From positions 16,124-80,123 of the forward strand of contig DASXTW010000114.1 in assembly GCA_036505215.1 (NCBI GenBank): a stretch of 64,000 nucleotides of DNA, written 5' to 3'. Numbering within the stretch: the stretch's first letter is position 1; each line of letters begins with the position of its first letter. This stretch comes from DASXTW01 sp036505215. Its GTDB lineage: Bacteria > Actinomycetota > UBA4738. This document shows positions 43,221-51,856 of this stretch, piece after piece. The position numbers and the translations under genes are program-made. The notes beneath the pieces were generated by a model. That model saw only the letters and a list, made by a program, of their open reading frames with translations, was not told the DNA's origin and ran no database searches.

Positions 43221-43718
43221 ATGACGCCCACCGAATCTGCCGCGGCCCTGCCCGGAGCTGACCGAGGCTCCCCGTCTTCAGTGGCGCCGCCCATTCTCGT
43301 AGTGGAAGACGACACCGCTCATGCGCTTCTGGTGGAACGGGTCTTTCAGAAGGCAGGACTCATGAATCCGGTTGTGGCGTTTCGCGACGGGCGAGAGGCC
43401 GCTGCCTATCTCGCCGGCGACGGCCCGTACTCCGAGCGCATCCGCCACCCTCTCCCCGTGCTTGTCTTGCTCGACAACGGTGTCCCAGGGATGTCGGGCT
43501 TGGCGGTTCTCTCCTGGATTCGAGAGCAACCCGGGCTCGAGCAACTGCCCGTGATCATGTTCTCCGGTTCGACCGAGTCGGAGGATATCGATCGGGCGTT
43601 CCAACTCGGGGCGGACTCGTATCTGGTGAAACCCGTTGCCTTCGAGGCGCTTATCGATACCGTGAGCGGCCTCGGGCTTCCCTGGATCCTGCTCGATCGT
43701 CGAACACGCGATGACTGA
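43221..43718 (+). CDS. Single-domain (Rcp1-like) response regulator
   Basis: The 165-residue product is a CheY-like receiver with an N-terminal tail. It has the acidic triad Glu29-Asp30-Asp31, the phosphoacceptor Asp85 in VLLDNGVPGMSG, VIMFSGSTESED and the lysine of SYLVKPVA. The sequence FQKAGLMNPVVAFRDGREAA resembles Rcp1-type regulators partnered with phytochrome or other sensor kinases. It has a GGAAGGGAC ribosome site. Its stop overlaps the start of the GGDEF-EAL gene by eight bases, so the two are coupled. Confidence 0.92.
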   Translation: MTPTESAAALPGADRGSPSSVAPPILVVEDDTAHALLVERVFQKAGLMNPVVAFRDGREAAAYLAGDGPYSERIRHPLPVLVLLDNGVPGMSGLAVLSWIREQPGLEQLPVIMFSGSTESEDIDRAFQLGADSYLVKPVAFEALIDTVSGLGLPWILLDRRTRDD

Positions 43719-45210
43719 ATCCCGGACCCGCCGGGGGGTTCGCGGAAGCGTGTGGCGCTGGTATCTGGTCGTGGGCTTCGTCGCGTGGGGGCTCTACCTG
43801 GTCCTGCCTCGGGGAGGACCGACTCAGGGTCTCCTCTATGTCGGACTGGGAATCTTGGTGGTTGCTGCCATTTCAGGAAGAAAGGAACTCGAGGAGAAGA
43901 TCGCTCACCAGGCGCTCTACGACCCGCTGACCGATCTGGCCAACCGGGCGTTGTTTGCCGATCGTCTCAAGCAGGCGATCGCGGGGGCTCCTCGGCACGG
44001 CCGGCGGGTAGTGGTGCTGGTGCTCGACCTCAACGGCTTCAAAGCGGTGAACGACACCTTCGGCCACTCCGTTGGAGATCAACTCCTCATCGAGGTGGCC
44101 GCTCGGACGGTCCAGTGCGTTCGACCTTCCGATACGGTGGCCCGGTTGGGTGGAGACGAATTCGCCATTCTGCTGGAGGACGCCGGGGTGCAGGAGGCGG
44201 TCGGAGTGGCGGAGCGGCTCCTCGAACGCTTCCGTGAGTCATTCGACATCGAGGGGCAGGAACTCTTCATCGATCTCAGTATCGGCATCGCCGAATGCCC
44301 GTCGGGCTCCGTCGGCGCCGAGGCCCTCCTGCGTGATGCGGACGCTGCCATGTACACGGCCAAGCGCGCGGGAAAGGGAGCCTACGAGATATTCCACCCT
44401 GAGTTCCACGTTGCAGTCCTGAAGCGCTTCGAGCTGTCGACCGACCTCAGACGGGCCATCGAGCACGGCGAGTTCGTTCTCCACTACCAGCCCATCGTCA
44501 CGCTGAGGGAAGGAACGATCACCGGCGTCGAGGCACTGATCCGCTGGATACGCCAGGACGGGAGGATGGTGTCCCCCGCCGACTTCATCCCGGTGGCCGA
44601 GCAGACCGGACTGATCGTTCCCATCGACCGGTGGGTCATGAAGGAGGCGTGCCGGCAGGCCCGGGCCTGGGAGGAGGAGTTCTCGGACCGACCTCCGATA
44701 GGTATGAGCGTGAACATGTCGGTGCGGCAACTCCAGGACGCCCGGGTCACGAAGGAGGTCCAGAAGACGATTCAAGAGTCGGGCCTCGATCCCGCTCGCC
44801 TGACCCTCGAGATCACAGAAAGCGTCCTCATGCGGGAAGTGGAGGCTACGCTGGCGGTCCTGAATGAGCTCAAGACTCTCGGGATCCGACTTGCCATCGA
44901 CGACTTCGGCACCGGGTTCTCCTCACTGAACTATCTCCGTCGTCTCCCTGTGGACGTCGTCAAGATCGATCGCTCCTTCGTGGCCGGGATCGCCAGCCAG
45001 AGCAGCGAGTGGACCCTGGCCCGGGGCATCGTCAGGCTCGTCCACGAGCTGGGCCTCGAGACGGTGGCCGAGGGAGTAGAGCGGGCCGATCAGCGAGCTC
45101 ACCTGCAAGCGCTGGGGTGCCGGTTGGCCCAGGGATTCTTCTTCGCCCGGCCGATGGAGCCCGACGCGGTCGCCGCATTGTTGGCAAAGACGAGCACCCG
45201 CTCTGCCTGA
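43711..45210 (+). CDS. Membrane GGDEF-EAL c-di-GMP turnover protein
   Basis: The 499-residue product has two membrane helices near the N-terminus (YLVVGFVAWGLYLVL and GLLYVGLGILVVAAISG). A GGDEF domain (about 70-230) follows with ARLGGDEFAILLED, and an allosteric I-site RPSD lies five residues before GGDEF. The EAL domain (about 245-490) has GVEALIRW, SVNMSVRQL, LEITESVLM, LAIDDFGTGFSSLNYL, VVKIDRSF and GFFFARP. Both catalytic motifs are intact, so it can in principle make and destroy c-di-GMP, with product inhibition of the cyclase. It is coupled to the response regulator upstream. Confidence 0.95.
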   Translation: MTESRTRRGVRGSVWRWYLVVGFVAWGLYLVLPRGGPTQGLLYVGLGILVVAAISGRKELEEKIAHQALYDPLTDLANRALFADRLKQAIAGAPRHGRRVVVLVLDLNGFKAVNDTFGHSVGDQLLIEVAARTVQCVRPSDTVARLGGDEFAILLEDAGVQEAVGVAERLLERFRESFDIEGQELFIDLSIGIAECPSGSVGAEALLRDADAAMYTAKRAGKGAYEIFHPEFHVAVLKRFELSTDLRRAIEHGEFVLHYQPIVTLREGTITGVEALIRWIRQDGRMVSPADFIPVAEQTGLIVPIDRWVMKEACRQARAWEEEFSDRPPIGMSVNMSVRQLQDARVTKEVQKTIQESGLDPARLTLEITESVLMREVEATLAVLNELKTLGIRLAIDDFGTGFSSLNYLRRLPVDVVKIDRSFVAGIASQSSEWTLARGIVRLVHELGLETVAEGVERADQRAHLQALGCRLAQGFFFARPMEPDAVAALLAKTSTRSA

Positions 45211-45236
45211 CCCTGGCCCTCAGCCATCCAGGAAAG

Positions 45237-45258
45237 GGCGCCCCTGGATCAGGGCGCC
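45237..45258. terminator. Terminator hairpin between convergent genes
   Basis: GGCGCCC, an eight-base loop and GGGCGCC lie between the GGDEF-EAL stop at 45210 and the pilT stop at 45249. The stem overlaps the last codon of pilT. There is no T run. Confidence 0.5.
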
Positions 45259-46661
45259 ATCAGGCCTTCCCGCATCCAGCTTCGGAGGATGGCCAGCCGC
45301 TCCTTCGGCCAGCCATCCTCGAACGGGACGTCTCCGGTCTCGATCCGCTTCAGGATATCGGCGACGTTCTCCTTGAAGCTGTCGTAGTCCCACAGGTCGA
45401 ATGCCCACTTCATCTGCATCCGCTGCTCCTCGCGGAACATCGGCTTGATGTCACGCTCGAAGCTCAGCCCGTTCCTGGAGCCGGTCAGCGGGAGCCCGGC
45501 CTGCTGCAACATCAGCGTGAGGTCATGGGGCTCGGAGGCGGCCTCCATCGCATCCTGGACGGAGACATCGCCCAACGTGACCAGCTCGAGGAGAGACTGG
45601 TCAAACGTCCGCATCCCGTAGTGGGCGCCCTTCGCGATGACTTCCTCGATCTCCGCCGTGATGTCGGGATTGGTGATCCGCTCGGCGATCCGACCGGTGT
45701 TGACGAGCACCTCCAGACCAACCACTCGGTCTCCAGATGTACCGGGCACCAGGCGCTGGCAGATGATCCCCCGGAGCGCGCCGGCCAGGGTCAGCCGGAT
45801 CTGTTGCTGCTGGAACGGCGGGAAGAAATCGAGGAGACGGTTCACGGTCTCCTTGGCGTTGACCGTGTGGAGCGTCGAGAGCACCAGGTGCCCGGTTTCG
45901 GCAGCTTGCAGGGCGGCCTGGACGGTTTCGGCATCTCGCATCTCCCCGATCAGGATCACGTCGGGGTCCTGGCGAAGGGAGGCGCGCAGCGCGCTGAAGA
46001 AGGTCTTGGAATCCTGGCCCACCTCCCTCTGATTTATCCACGCCATCTTGTCGCCGTGCAGCACTTCGATGGGATCCTCGATGGTCACGATGTGCACCGG
46101 GCGAGTTCGGTTGATGTGCTCGATCATCGAGGCGAGGGTCGTGGTCTTGCCGGACCCTGTCGGCCCGGTGACCAGGATGAGGCCGCGCACTTCGTCGGCG
46201 AGCGTCTGTACGACGGGGGGGAGCCGCAACTCTTCGAAGCCGGGGCCTCCCATCCGCAGCTTCCGAAACACCATGCTCACCGATCCTCGCTGGCGGAACA
46301 CGTTGGCCCGGAAGCGACCGACCCCAGGAACCGAGTGCGCGAAGTCCACCTCGCCCTCGTCGTCGAAGCGAGAGCGCCGATTGGCGGGGATGATGGCGCC
46401 CGCCAACTCCTCGACATCCTGCGAGCTGATCGGGGGGTGCTCCAGCCTTCGGACCAATCCACCCTCCCGCACCGCCGGCGGGGAGTTCGACTTGATGTGC
46501 AGGTCGGAGCCCTCGCTTCCCGCGAGGACGCGAAGCCAGTCGACGAGCTCCACCACCGTGCCGCTGGATGAGCTCGGCGAGGTGGGCATTCCAGGGGAGG
46601 TGGGCGATACGGGAGAATTGGGCGCGCTGGACGAGCCGGGCAGGCCAGGCGCGTCGGTCAT
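45249..46661 (-). CDS. PilT-type pilus retraction ATPase with an extra C-terminal domain
   Basis: The 470-residue product has a Ser/Pro-rich N-terminal tail (about 32 residues). The PilT N-domain follows (GSDLHIKSNSPPAVREGG) and then the RecA-like ATPase. The ATPase has Walker A VTGPTGSGKTTTLASMI, the Asp box VTIEDPIEV, Walker B VILIGEMRDAETVQ, and the His box TGHLVLSTLHT. Unlike ordinary PilT it continues for about 75 residues after the ATPase core with SFERDIKPMFREEQRMQMKW, AFDLWDYDSFKENVADILKR and DGWPKERLAILRSWMREG. That segment resembles a short domain I recall from stand-alone actinobacterial proteins. It shares a four-base overlap with the response regulator upstream. Confidence 0.93.
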   Translation of the reverse strand: MTDAPGLPGSSSAPNSPVSPTSPGMPTSPSSSSGTVVELVDWLRVLAGSEGSDLHIKSNSPPAVREGGLVRRLEHPPISSQDVEELAGAIIPANRRSRFDDEGEVDFAHSVPGVGRFRANVFRQRGSVSMVFRKLRMGGPGFEELRLPPVVQTLADEVRGLILVTGPTGSGKTTTLASMIEHINRTRPVHIVTIEDPIEVLHGDKMAWINQREVGQDSKTFFSALRASLRQDPDVILIGEMRDAETVQAALQAAETGHLVLSTLHTVNAKETVNRLLDFFPPFQQQQIRLTLAGALRGIICQRLVPGTSGDRVVGLEVLVNTGRIAERITNPDITAEIEEVIAKGAHYGMRTFDQSLLELVTLGDVSVQDAMEAASEPHDLTLMLQQAGLPLTGSRNGLSFERDIKPMFREEQRMQMKWAFDLWDYDSFKENVADILKRIETGDVPFEDGWPKERLAILRSWMREGLMAP

Positions 46662-47281
46662 TCGGTCGCCCCTAACTCGGCGGCAGCGCCGTCGCCGCCC
46701 TCTGAACCATCCTCACCGAGCGCGCTCGCGGCGGTGCGATGAACGTCGGCCAGATGCGCCAGCAGCGTCCGCCGTTGTTCCGAGGTCCTTCGCAATGTCT
46801 CCAGGCTCCGCTCCAGCTCGATCGTTCGCTCGCGCACCTTTTCCTCCAGCGATTCGTTCTGAGAGATGAGCTCCAGGTGCAGCCGCCGGGTCTCCAGCAG
46901 ATTCCTGATTCGCAGGAGGGCTTCGTCCTGGTCGAACGGCTTCAGCAGGAAGTCCCGAGCGCCCATCGCCAGAGCGCGTCGCCTCGCCTCCGGTGTGCTG
47001 TCGGCGGTGAGGACCAGGATGGGCAGATACGTCCCGTCGGGGATGTGCCTGCTCAGCTCCTCCATCACCTCGAACCCATCCATGTGAGGCATCATCAGGT
47101 CCAGGATGATGATGTCCGGCTTGAACTCGCCGTGAAGAGCCCGGACTCGGGTCGGGTCCGTGGTGCTAGCGATGTGCTCGTAGCCCGCCCGCTGGAGGAT
47201 GCGCTCGAGGAGCATCACGTTCGTCTCCTCATCGTCCACGATGAGGACATTCGCCTTGATCAGATCGTCACTGGTGCGCAC
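46658..47281 (-). CDS. Response regulator with a C-terminal coiled coil
   Basis: The 207-residue product is a receiver domain (Asp16/Asp17, phosphoacceptor Asp61 in IIILDLMMPHMDGFEV, VLTADSTPEARRRA, FLLKPFDQDE). A helical coiled-coil region (LISQNESLEEKVRERTIELERSLETL) follows, then an acidic tail. The GTG start at 47281 has GAAAGGGGA seven bases upstream and overlaps the histidine kinase stop by 14 bases. It has no DNA-binding or enzymatic output, so the coiled coil may pair with PilT or another partner. Confidence 0.93.
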   Translation of the reverse strand: MRTSDDLIKANVLIVDDEETNVMLLERILQRAGYEHIASTTDPTRVRALHGEFKPDIIILDLMMPHMDGFEVMEELSRHIPDGTYLPILVLTADSTPEARRRALAMGARDFLLKPFDQDEALLRIRNLLETRRLHLELISQNESLEEKVRERTIELERSLETLRRTSEQRRTLLAHLADVHRTAASALGEDGSEGGDGAAAELGATE

Positions 47282-50228
47282 GGTCGAGTCCCCTTTCCTC
47301 GAGGGCATCGGCGACGACTTTCACGAATTCCGCCACGCCGAGCGGCTTGGTGACGTAGGCTCGGGCTCCGGCATCGAGCAGCCTGCGGACCTGTTCCTTG
47401 GTGGCATCGGCGCTGATCACGATGACCGGAATGTCCAACATCGCCGGGTCCGCCCGCAGGATTCGGAGGACCTCGAATCCAGAGAGGTCGGGGAGGTTGA
47501 GATCGAGGAGGATGACGTCGGGGTTGTGCTGTCGGGCGAGCTCCAGCCCCAACCTCCCCTGGGGGGCGGAGATCAGGTTCACTCCCGGGAAGCCGCCCAG
47601 CACGCGCTCGACCAACTTGAGGTTCGCCGGATTGTCCTCGATCTGAAGGATGGTGTAGGTACCCCCCGGGGTCGAGGGCAGGACGCCCTCTTCTGTACGG
47701 CCTCCCTCGAATCGGCTCTCGGGGCTCTCCGCCAGAGGAAACTCCACAGAGAACGTGCTGCCCTCTCCAAGTACGCTCTTCACGGCCATGGTCCCTCCCA
47801 TCGCCTCGACGAGGCGCTTGGAGAGGGCCAGGCCCAGACCGGTGCCTTCCACGCCCGTCGGCTCCACATCCAGGCGGTCGAAGGGTGTGAACAGCCGATC
47901 CATCTTGTCGTCTGGGATACCGGCCCCTTGATCTGCGACCGAGATGCGAAGACCGTCGCCCTCAACACTCTCAATACGGAGGATGACCTTCCCCGCTTCG
48001 CGGTTGTACTTCACCGCATTCGACAGCAGGTTCAACAGGACCTGCCTGAGCCGTTGCCGGTCCGCGAGGACGTATGGGTCACCCGCCTCCAACTCGTCCA
48101 CCTCGAGCTCGATGGCACGGTCGTGGGCGAGCGGCCGGACCAGTTCGACCGCGCCCGACAAGGCTTCGTGCACCTGGACGGGCTCGGGAGAGAGCGTGAT
48201 CCGGCCGGTCTCGATCCGCGCGATGTCCAACACCTCGTTGATGAGGTCGAGCAGGTGCCTCCCGCCCTTGAGGATCTGCTGGACACTTTCGAGCTGCTGC
48301 GGGTCCAGACCGTCCATCTCCAGAAGCTGGCCGAACCCGAGGACAGCGTTGAGTGGGGTCCGCAGCTCGTGGCTCATCCGCGAGAGGAACTCGCTCTTCG
48401 CATTGTTCGCTCGCTCGGCATCCTCGCGGGCCTGTTCGGCCTGTTCCTTGGCGTGCTCGGCCTCGTCCTTGGCACCCCTGAGCGCGTCCTCCAGGGCGAC
48501 GTTCTCGGTGACGTCGCGCGAGACCATGACCACCCCTCGAAGGGCCCCATCCTCCCCCCTCATCGCCTGGCCTCGAGCCTCGAGCATCACCCAGTGGCCA
48601 TCGGCGTGTCGTACGCGAAACCTCATCTCCAACGCGCTTCCCTGAAGCAGCGACTGGAGCGCCTGGCCCGTCCGTTCCTTGTCCTCGGGGTGAATGATCT
48701 CGAAGCGGTCGATCCGCTCGTACTCTTCCGGCGTGTAGCCCAGGATTCGGTAGACGGCGGGGCTGGGCGGTCCAAGCTCACCACCTGGCCCTATGGTGGT
48801 GAAGATGTCCGGAGAAGCAGCAAGGACGGCCCGGAGCTTCTCCTCGCTCTCCTGGAGCGCTCTCTCCGTCTCCTTGCGCTCGGGTATGTCGTGAACGAAG
48901 GCGTGGAAGCTCGGCATCTCTCCCAACCGCACGACGTTGACTGAGAGCTCGACGGGAAACTCATGGCCGGCGCGGTGGAGGGCCACGAGCTCGATCCGCT
49001 TCCCGAGCACAGGCCCCTCTCCCGTATCCAGGAATCGCCGCAGGCCCTCCCGGTGCGCATCCCGGAACCGTTCCGGGATGATCGTGTCGGCAACGGCCCT
49101 CCCGATCGCCTCCTCCCGTGACCAGCCAAATATCGCCTCCGCCTGAGGATTCCAGTCGGTGATCAGTCCGCCCGCGTCCATCCCGATCAGGGCATCACCG
49201 GCGGTGTCGATGATGGATCGCGTTCGTTCCTCGCTCGCTCTCAGGGCTTCCTCCGCGCTCTTGCGGTCCCGGAGCGAGAGGGCCAGCAGGGTCAGCCCGC
49301 CCACGACCGCGACCCCGAGCACCATGGCCGCGTTGACAAGTGTGTTCCGGAGCTTACCGACGGCACCCAGGGCATCACGTTTGGGAACGCTGGCCGTGAT
49401 GGTCCAGTTCAGCCCGGCCACGGGCTGATAGGCGGACAGCATTGAGCCCGATCGAGTGTCCTCGGTCGAAACCCCCGTTTCGCCCCGAAGTGCTGCCGCC
49501 ACCTGGGGGTCGCGCGCACGGGAGACGAGCTTGTCGGGGGAGGCCATCGGTGCGGCCAGGAGCGCGCCGCGCTGGTCTGTCACCGCGAAACTCACTCCTT
49601 GCGACGCGGCGAACTTGTCCACGAAGCCCTGGATCGAGTCGAGGCCGTAGGCGGCCACCAGGATGACGAGTAGTTCGCCTGGCGTCTCGCTCCTGGCGGG
49701 CGCAAAGATCAGGGTCGCCAAGGCGACCACTCGGGGGTGGCCGGTCGCCTGGCTCTCGTATGCCTCGGAGATGTAACTGCGTCCGGAGGTGATGACCCCC
49801 ATGTACCAATCCCGGAAGCTGAAGTCCTTGCCGATGATGGAGGGTGTCGCGGGCACGATGTCGAGGAGCCGCCCCTCGGGGGTCGCGATGAACGCAGTGG
49901 CTATCCCCGGCCACGTTTCCTGCATCTCCTTGAGTTCAAATCGGATCGCATCGTGGTCGTAGCGGGGCGGGTCCGCCACGGCCCCGCTCAGTGAGGGTCT
50001 CTGGGCGTAGGACTCGACAAACCCGCGCAGTCCCAGCATCTCCTTCTGGAGGGCGACTGCTCCCGCGGCCGCTGTCGAAGCAACTTTGGCCTTCACGTCT
50101 TGCGCAAGGGCATCCGAGGCAACGTGCAGTGCGAACCCGGTGAGCAGCGCCAGCGGAAGGGCTGTGAGCAGGACGAACAGGCCGATCAGGCGTCTCGTCG
50201 GCAATCCTTCTCTTGTTCGCTGGCCCAT
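47268..50228 (-). CDS. Hybrid sensor histidine kinase with an extracellular Cache domain
   Basis: The 986-residue product has a first membrane helix (LIGLFVLLTALPLALLTGFAL) and a periplasmic Cache-type sensor of about 270 residues (FSFRDWYMGVITSGRSYISEAYESQATG). A second helix (NAAMVLGVAVVGGLTLLAL) and two PAS domains with PAC segments follow. The kinase core has His620 in RMSHELRTPLNAVLGFGQLLE, LRQVLLNLLSNAVKYN and TGLGLALSKRLVEA. A C-terminal receiver has Asp909 in VILLDLNLPDLSGF and VTKPLGVAEF. The ATG at 50228 has a GGAGAGG site. It starts 184 bases after map and leads the HK-RR-pilT operon. Confidence 0.95.
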   Translation of the reverse strand: MGQRTREGLPTRRLIGLFVLLTALPLALLTGFALHVASDALAQDVKAKVASTAAAGAVALQKEMLGLRGFVESYAQRPSLSGAVADPPRYDHDAIRFELKEMQETWPGIATAFIATPEGRLLDIVPATPSIIGKDFSFRDWYMGVITSGRSYISEAYESQATGHPRVVALATLIFAPARSETPGELLVILVAAYGLDSIQGFVDKFAASQGVSFAVTDQRGALLAAPMASPDKLVSRARDPQVAAALRGETGVSTEDTRSGSMLSAYQPVAGLNWTITASVPKRDALGAVGKLRNTLVNAAMVLGVAVVGGLTLLALSLRDRKSAEEALRASEERTRSIIDTAGDALIGMDAGGLITDWNPQAEAIFGWSREEAIGRAVADTIIPERFRDAHREGLRRFLDTGEGPVLGKRIELVALHRAGHEFPVELSVNVVRLGEMPSFHAFVHDIPERKETERALQESEEKLRAVLAASPDIFTTIGPGGELGPPSPAVYRILGYTPEEYERIDRFEIIHPEDKERTGQALQSLLQGSALEMRFRVRHADGHWVMLEARGQAMRGEDGALRGVVMVSRDVTENVALEDALRGAKDEAEHAKEQAEQAREDAERANNAKSEFLSRMSHELRTPLNAVLGFGQLLEMDGLDPQQLESVQQILKGGRHLLDLINEVLDIARIETGRITLSPEPVQVHEALSGAVELVRPLAHDRAIELEVDELEAGDPYVLADRQRLRQVLLNLLSNAVKYNREAGKVILRIESVEGDGLRISVADQGAGIPDDKMDRLFTPFDRLDVEPTGVEGTGLGLALSKRLVEAMGGTMAVKSVLGEGSTFSVEFPLAESPESRFEGGRTEEGVLPSTPGGTYTILQIEDNPANLKLVERVLGGFPGVNLISAPQGRLGLELARQHNPDVILLDLNLPDLSGFEVLRILRADPAMLDIPVIVISADATKEQVRRLLDAGARAYVTKPLGVAEFVKVVADALEERGLDRAHQ

Positions 50229-50412
50229 GGACGCTGCCTCTCCAGGCGGACGGGGCCGCCCGGCCTCCACGAGGGCGGGCCGCTCTCGCTTGAGGCATCG
50301 GCGCTCCGAGTGGGAGCCTTGAAGTCGGGCGGACAAGCCCTGTGACCAGCGAAATCAGCGACCTCTGGGCCGAAAGGCTGGCAGGAATCGGTTCCCCCGT
50401 TTGGGGCCGGCT

Positions 50413-51174
50413 TCAGGCCGCGGGGCGCGCCGTGAGGACCTCGATTCCGTCTTCGGTGACGGCGAGGGTGTGCTCGAAGTGGGCCGAGAGCTTGCCGTCG
50501 GCCGTGACAACCGTCCACCGGTCACCGAGCACCCTGGTCCGCCACGTCCCCACGTTGACCATGGGTTCGATCGCGACGACCAGGCCGGGGCGGATCAGGG
50601 GACCCCGGTCAGGATCGCCGTAGTTGGGGACCTGCGGATCTTCGTGGAGGGCCCTGCCCACGCCGTGTCCCGCATACTCGCGCACGCAGCTGAACCCGGC
50701 GCCCTCAGCCACCTGCTGCACCGCGTGGCCCACGTCGGAGAGCCTGCGACCCGCCCGCAGCTGGGCGATGCCGGCCTCCAGCGATTCCTCGGTCACCCGG
50801 ACGAGCTTGATGGCCTCCTCGGAGGGAGGACCTCCCACGAACACGCTCACCGCCGAGTCGCCGTGATATCCCTCCCAGATGGCTCCCACATCCAGCTTGA
50901 GGACGTCGCCCGGGATCAGTTTGCGCTTCGGGCTGGGGATCCCGTGGACGACCTCGTGGTTCACCGACGTGCAGATGGTGGCGGGGAATCCCCGGTACCC
51001 CTTGAACGAGGGGACGGCCCCCTCGCCCCGGATGCTCTTCTCGGCCAGGTCGTCCAGGTCGGCCGTGGTCATACCCGGACGGACCGCCTCCATCAGCCGC
51101 TCTATGGTCAAGGCGGTGATGCGGCCGGCCTTTCGCATTCGGTCGATCTCCTCGGGCGACTTGAAGATGATCAT
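50413..51174 (-). CDS. map: Methionine aminopeptidase, type I
   Basis: Map removes initiator methionine. The 253-residue product has the five metal ligands in order: Asp in LKLDVGAIWEG, Asp in YHGDSAVSVFV, His in YAGHGVGRALHE, Glu in VAIEPMVNVG and Glu in HFEHTLAVTEDG. CTSVNHEVVHGIPS is the substrate-side histidine region. It overlaps adk as ATGA. Downstream, infA is not adjacent as usual; the kinase operon follows instead. Confidence 0.97.
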   Translation of the reverse strand: MIIFKSPEEIDRMRKAGRITALTIERLMEAVRPGMTTADLDDLAEKSIRGEGAVPSFKGYRGFPATICTSVNHEVVHGIPSPKRKLIPGDVLKLDVGAIWEGYHGDSAVSVFVGGPPSEEAIKLVRVTEESLEAGIAQLRAGRRLSDVGHAVQQVAEGAGFSCVREYAGHGVGRALHEDPQVPNYGDPDRGPLIRPGLVVAIEPMVNVGTWRTRVLGDRWTVVTADGKLSAHFEHTLAVTEDGIEVLTARPAA

Positions 51175-51845
51175 CCGGCTCCGCCCTCGCTCCCGTCCTC
51201 GCCCGAGACATCGGCCAGGGCCGCCACCGCTCGCTCCGTCACCTGCTCTTCCGTGCCGAGGGCGTCAACCTCCCGGAGGAGTCCGCGCTCGGAGTAGAAC
51301 TTGAGCAGAGGGGCCGTGCTCTCGCGGTAGACCTCGAGACGCCGGCGAACCGTGTCCTCGTCCTCGTCTGTTCGCTGGATGAGGGCACCTCCGCACACGT
51401 CACAGACGCCCTCGACCTTGGGCGGGTTGTAGAACACGTTGTAGGGCGTTTGGCAGCTGGCGCAGGTCCTGCGCCCGGCGATCCGCTTGACGGCCTCCTC
51501 CTCCTCGAGGATGAGCGCCAGCGCCGCAGACAGCGCCCTCCCCCTCGCCGCCAGCTCATCCTCCAGGCTCATCGCCTGGGGGATGTTCCTGGGAAAGCCG
51601 TCCAGGATGAAGCCCCGGGGCTCCTCGTCGATGGCGGCCATGACCATGCCGATGGTCACGTCGTCCGGAACGAGCTCCCCGGCGTCGAGGTAGGCCCTCG
51701 CCCGGCGGCCGAGCTCGGTTCCCTCGTTGACGTTCCACCGGAAGATATCTCCAGTAGCGATGAGCGACAGACCATACCGATCGACCAGGCGCCGGGCCTG
51801 CGTACCCTTCCCCGCCCCCGGGGGGCCGAGGAGGACGATGCGCAG
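51171..51845 (-). CDS. adk: Adenylate kinase
   Basis: The 224-residue product has the P-loop VLLGPPGAGKGTQARRL, ATGDIFRWNV, GFILDGFPRNIPQAMSLE and RRRLEVYRESTAPLL. The LID domain carries a four-cysteine zinc site (CASCQTPYN and GVCDVCGG). No ATG, GTG or TTG occurs in frame between the secY 3' region and the first strand; the nearest possibility is CTG at 51845 (LRIVLLG), which I use. An in-frame upstream alternative would lie inside secY. It overlaps the secY stop region closely and map by ATGA. Confidence 0.92.
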   Translation of the reverse strand: MRIVLLGPPGAGKGTQARRLVDRYGLSLIATGDIFRWNVNEGTELGRRARAYLDAGELVPDDVTIGMVMAAIDEEPRGFILDGFPRNIPQAMSLEDELAARGRALSAALALILEEEEAVKRIAGRRTCASCQTPYNVFYNPPKVEGVCDVCGGALIQRTDEDEDTVRRRLEVYRESTAPLLKFYSERGLLREVDALGTEEQVTERAVAALADVSGEDGSEGGAG

Positions 51846-51856
51846 ATCGGGGGCTC

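Noticed and set aside
50229..50412. map-to-kinase spacer, checked for an insertion-sequence scar or integration site
   Set aside because: No terminal inverted repeats, direct repeats or tRNA remnants were found at either edge; the only structure is a weak CCCC-GGGG hairpin near 50395.
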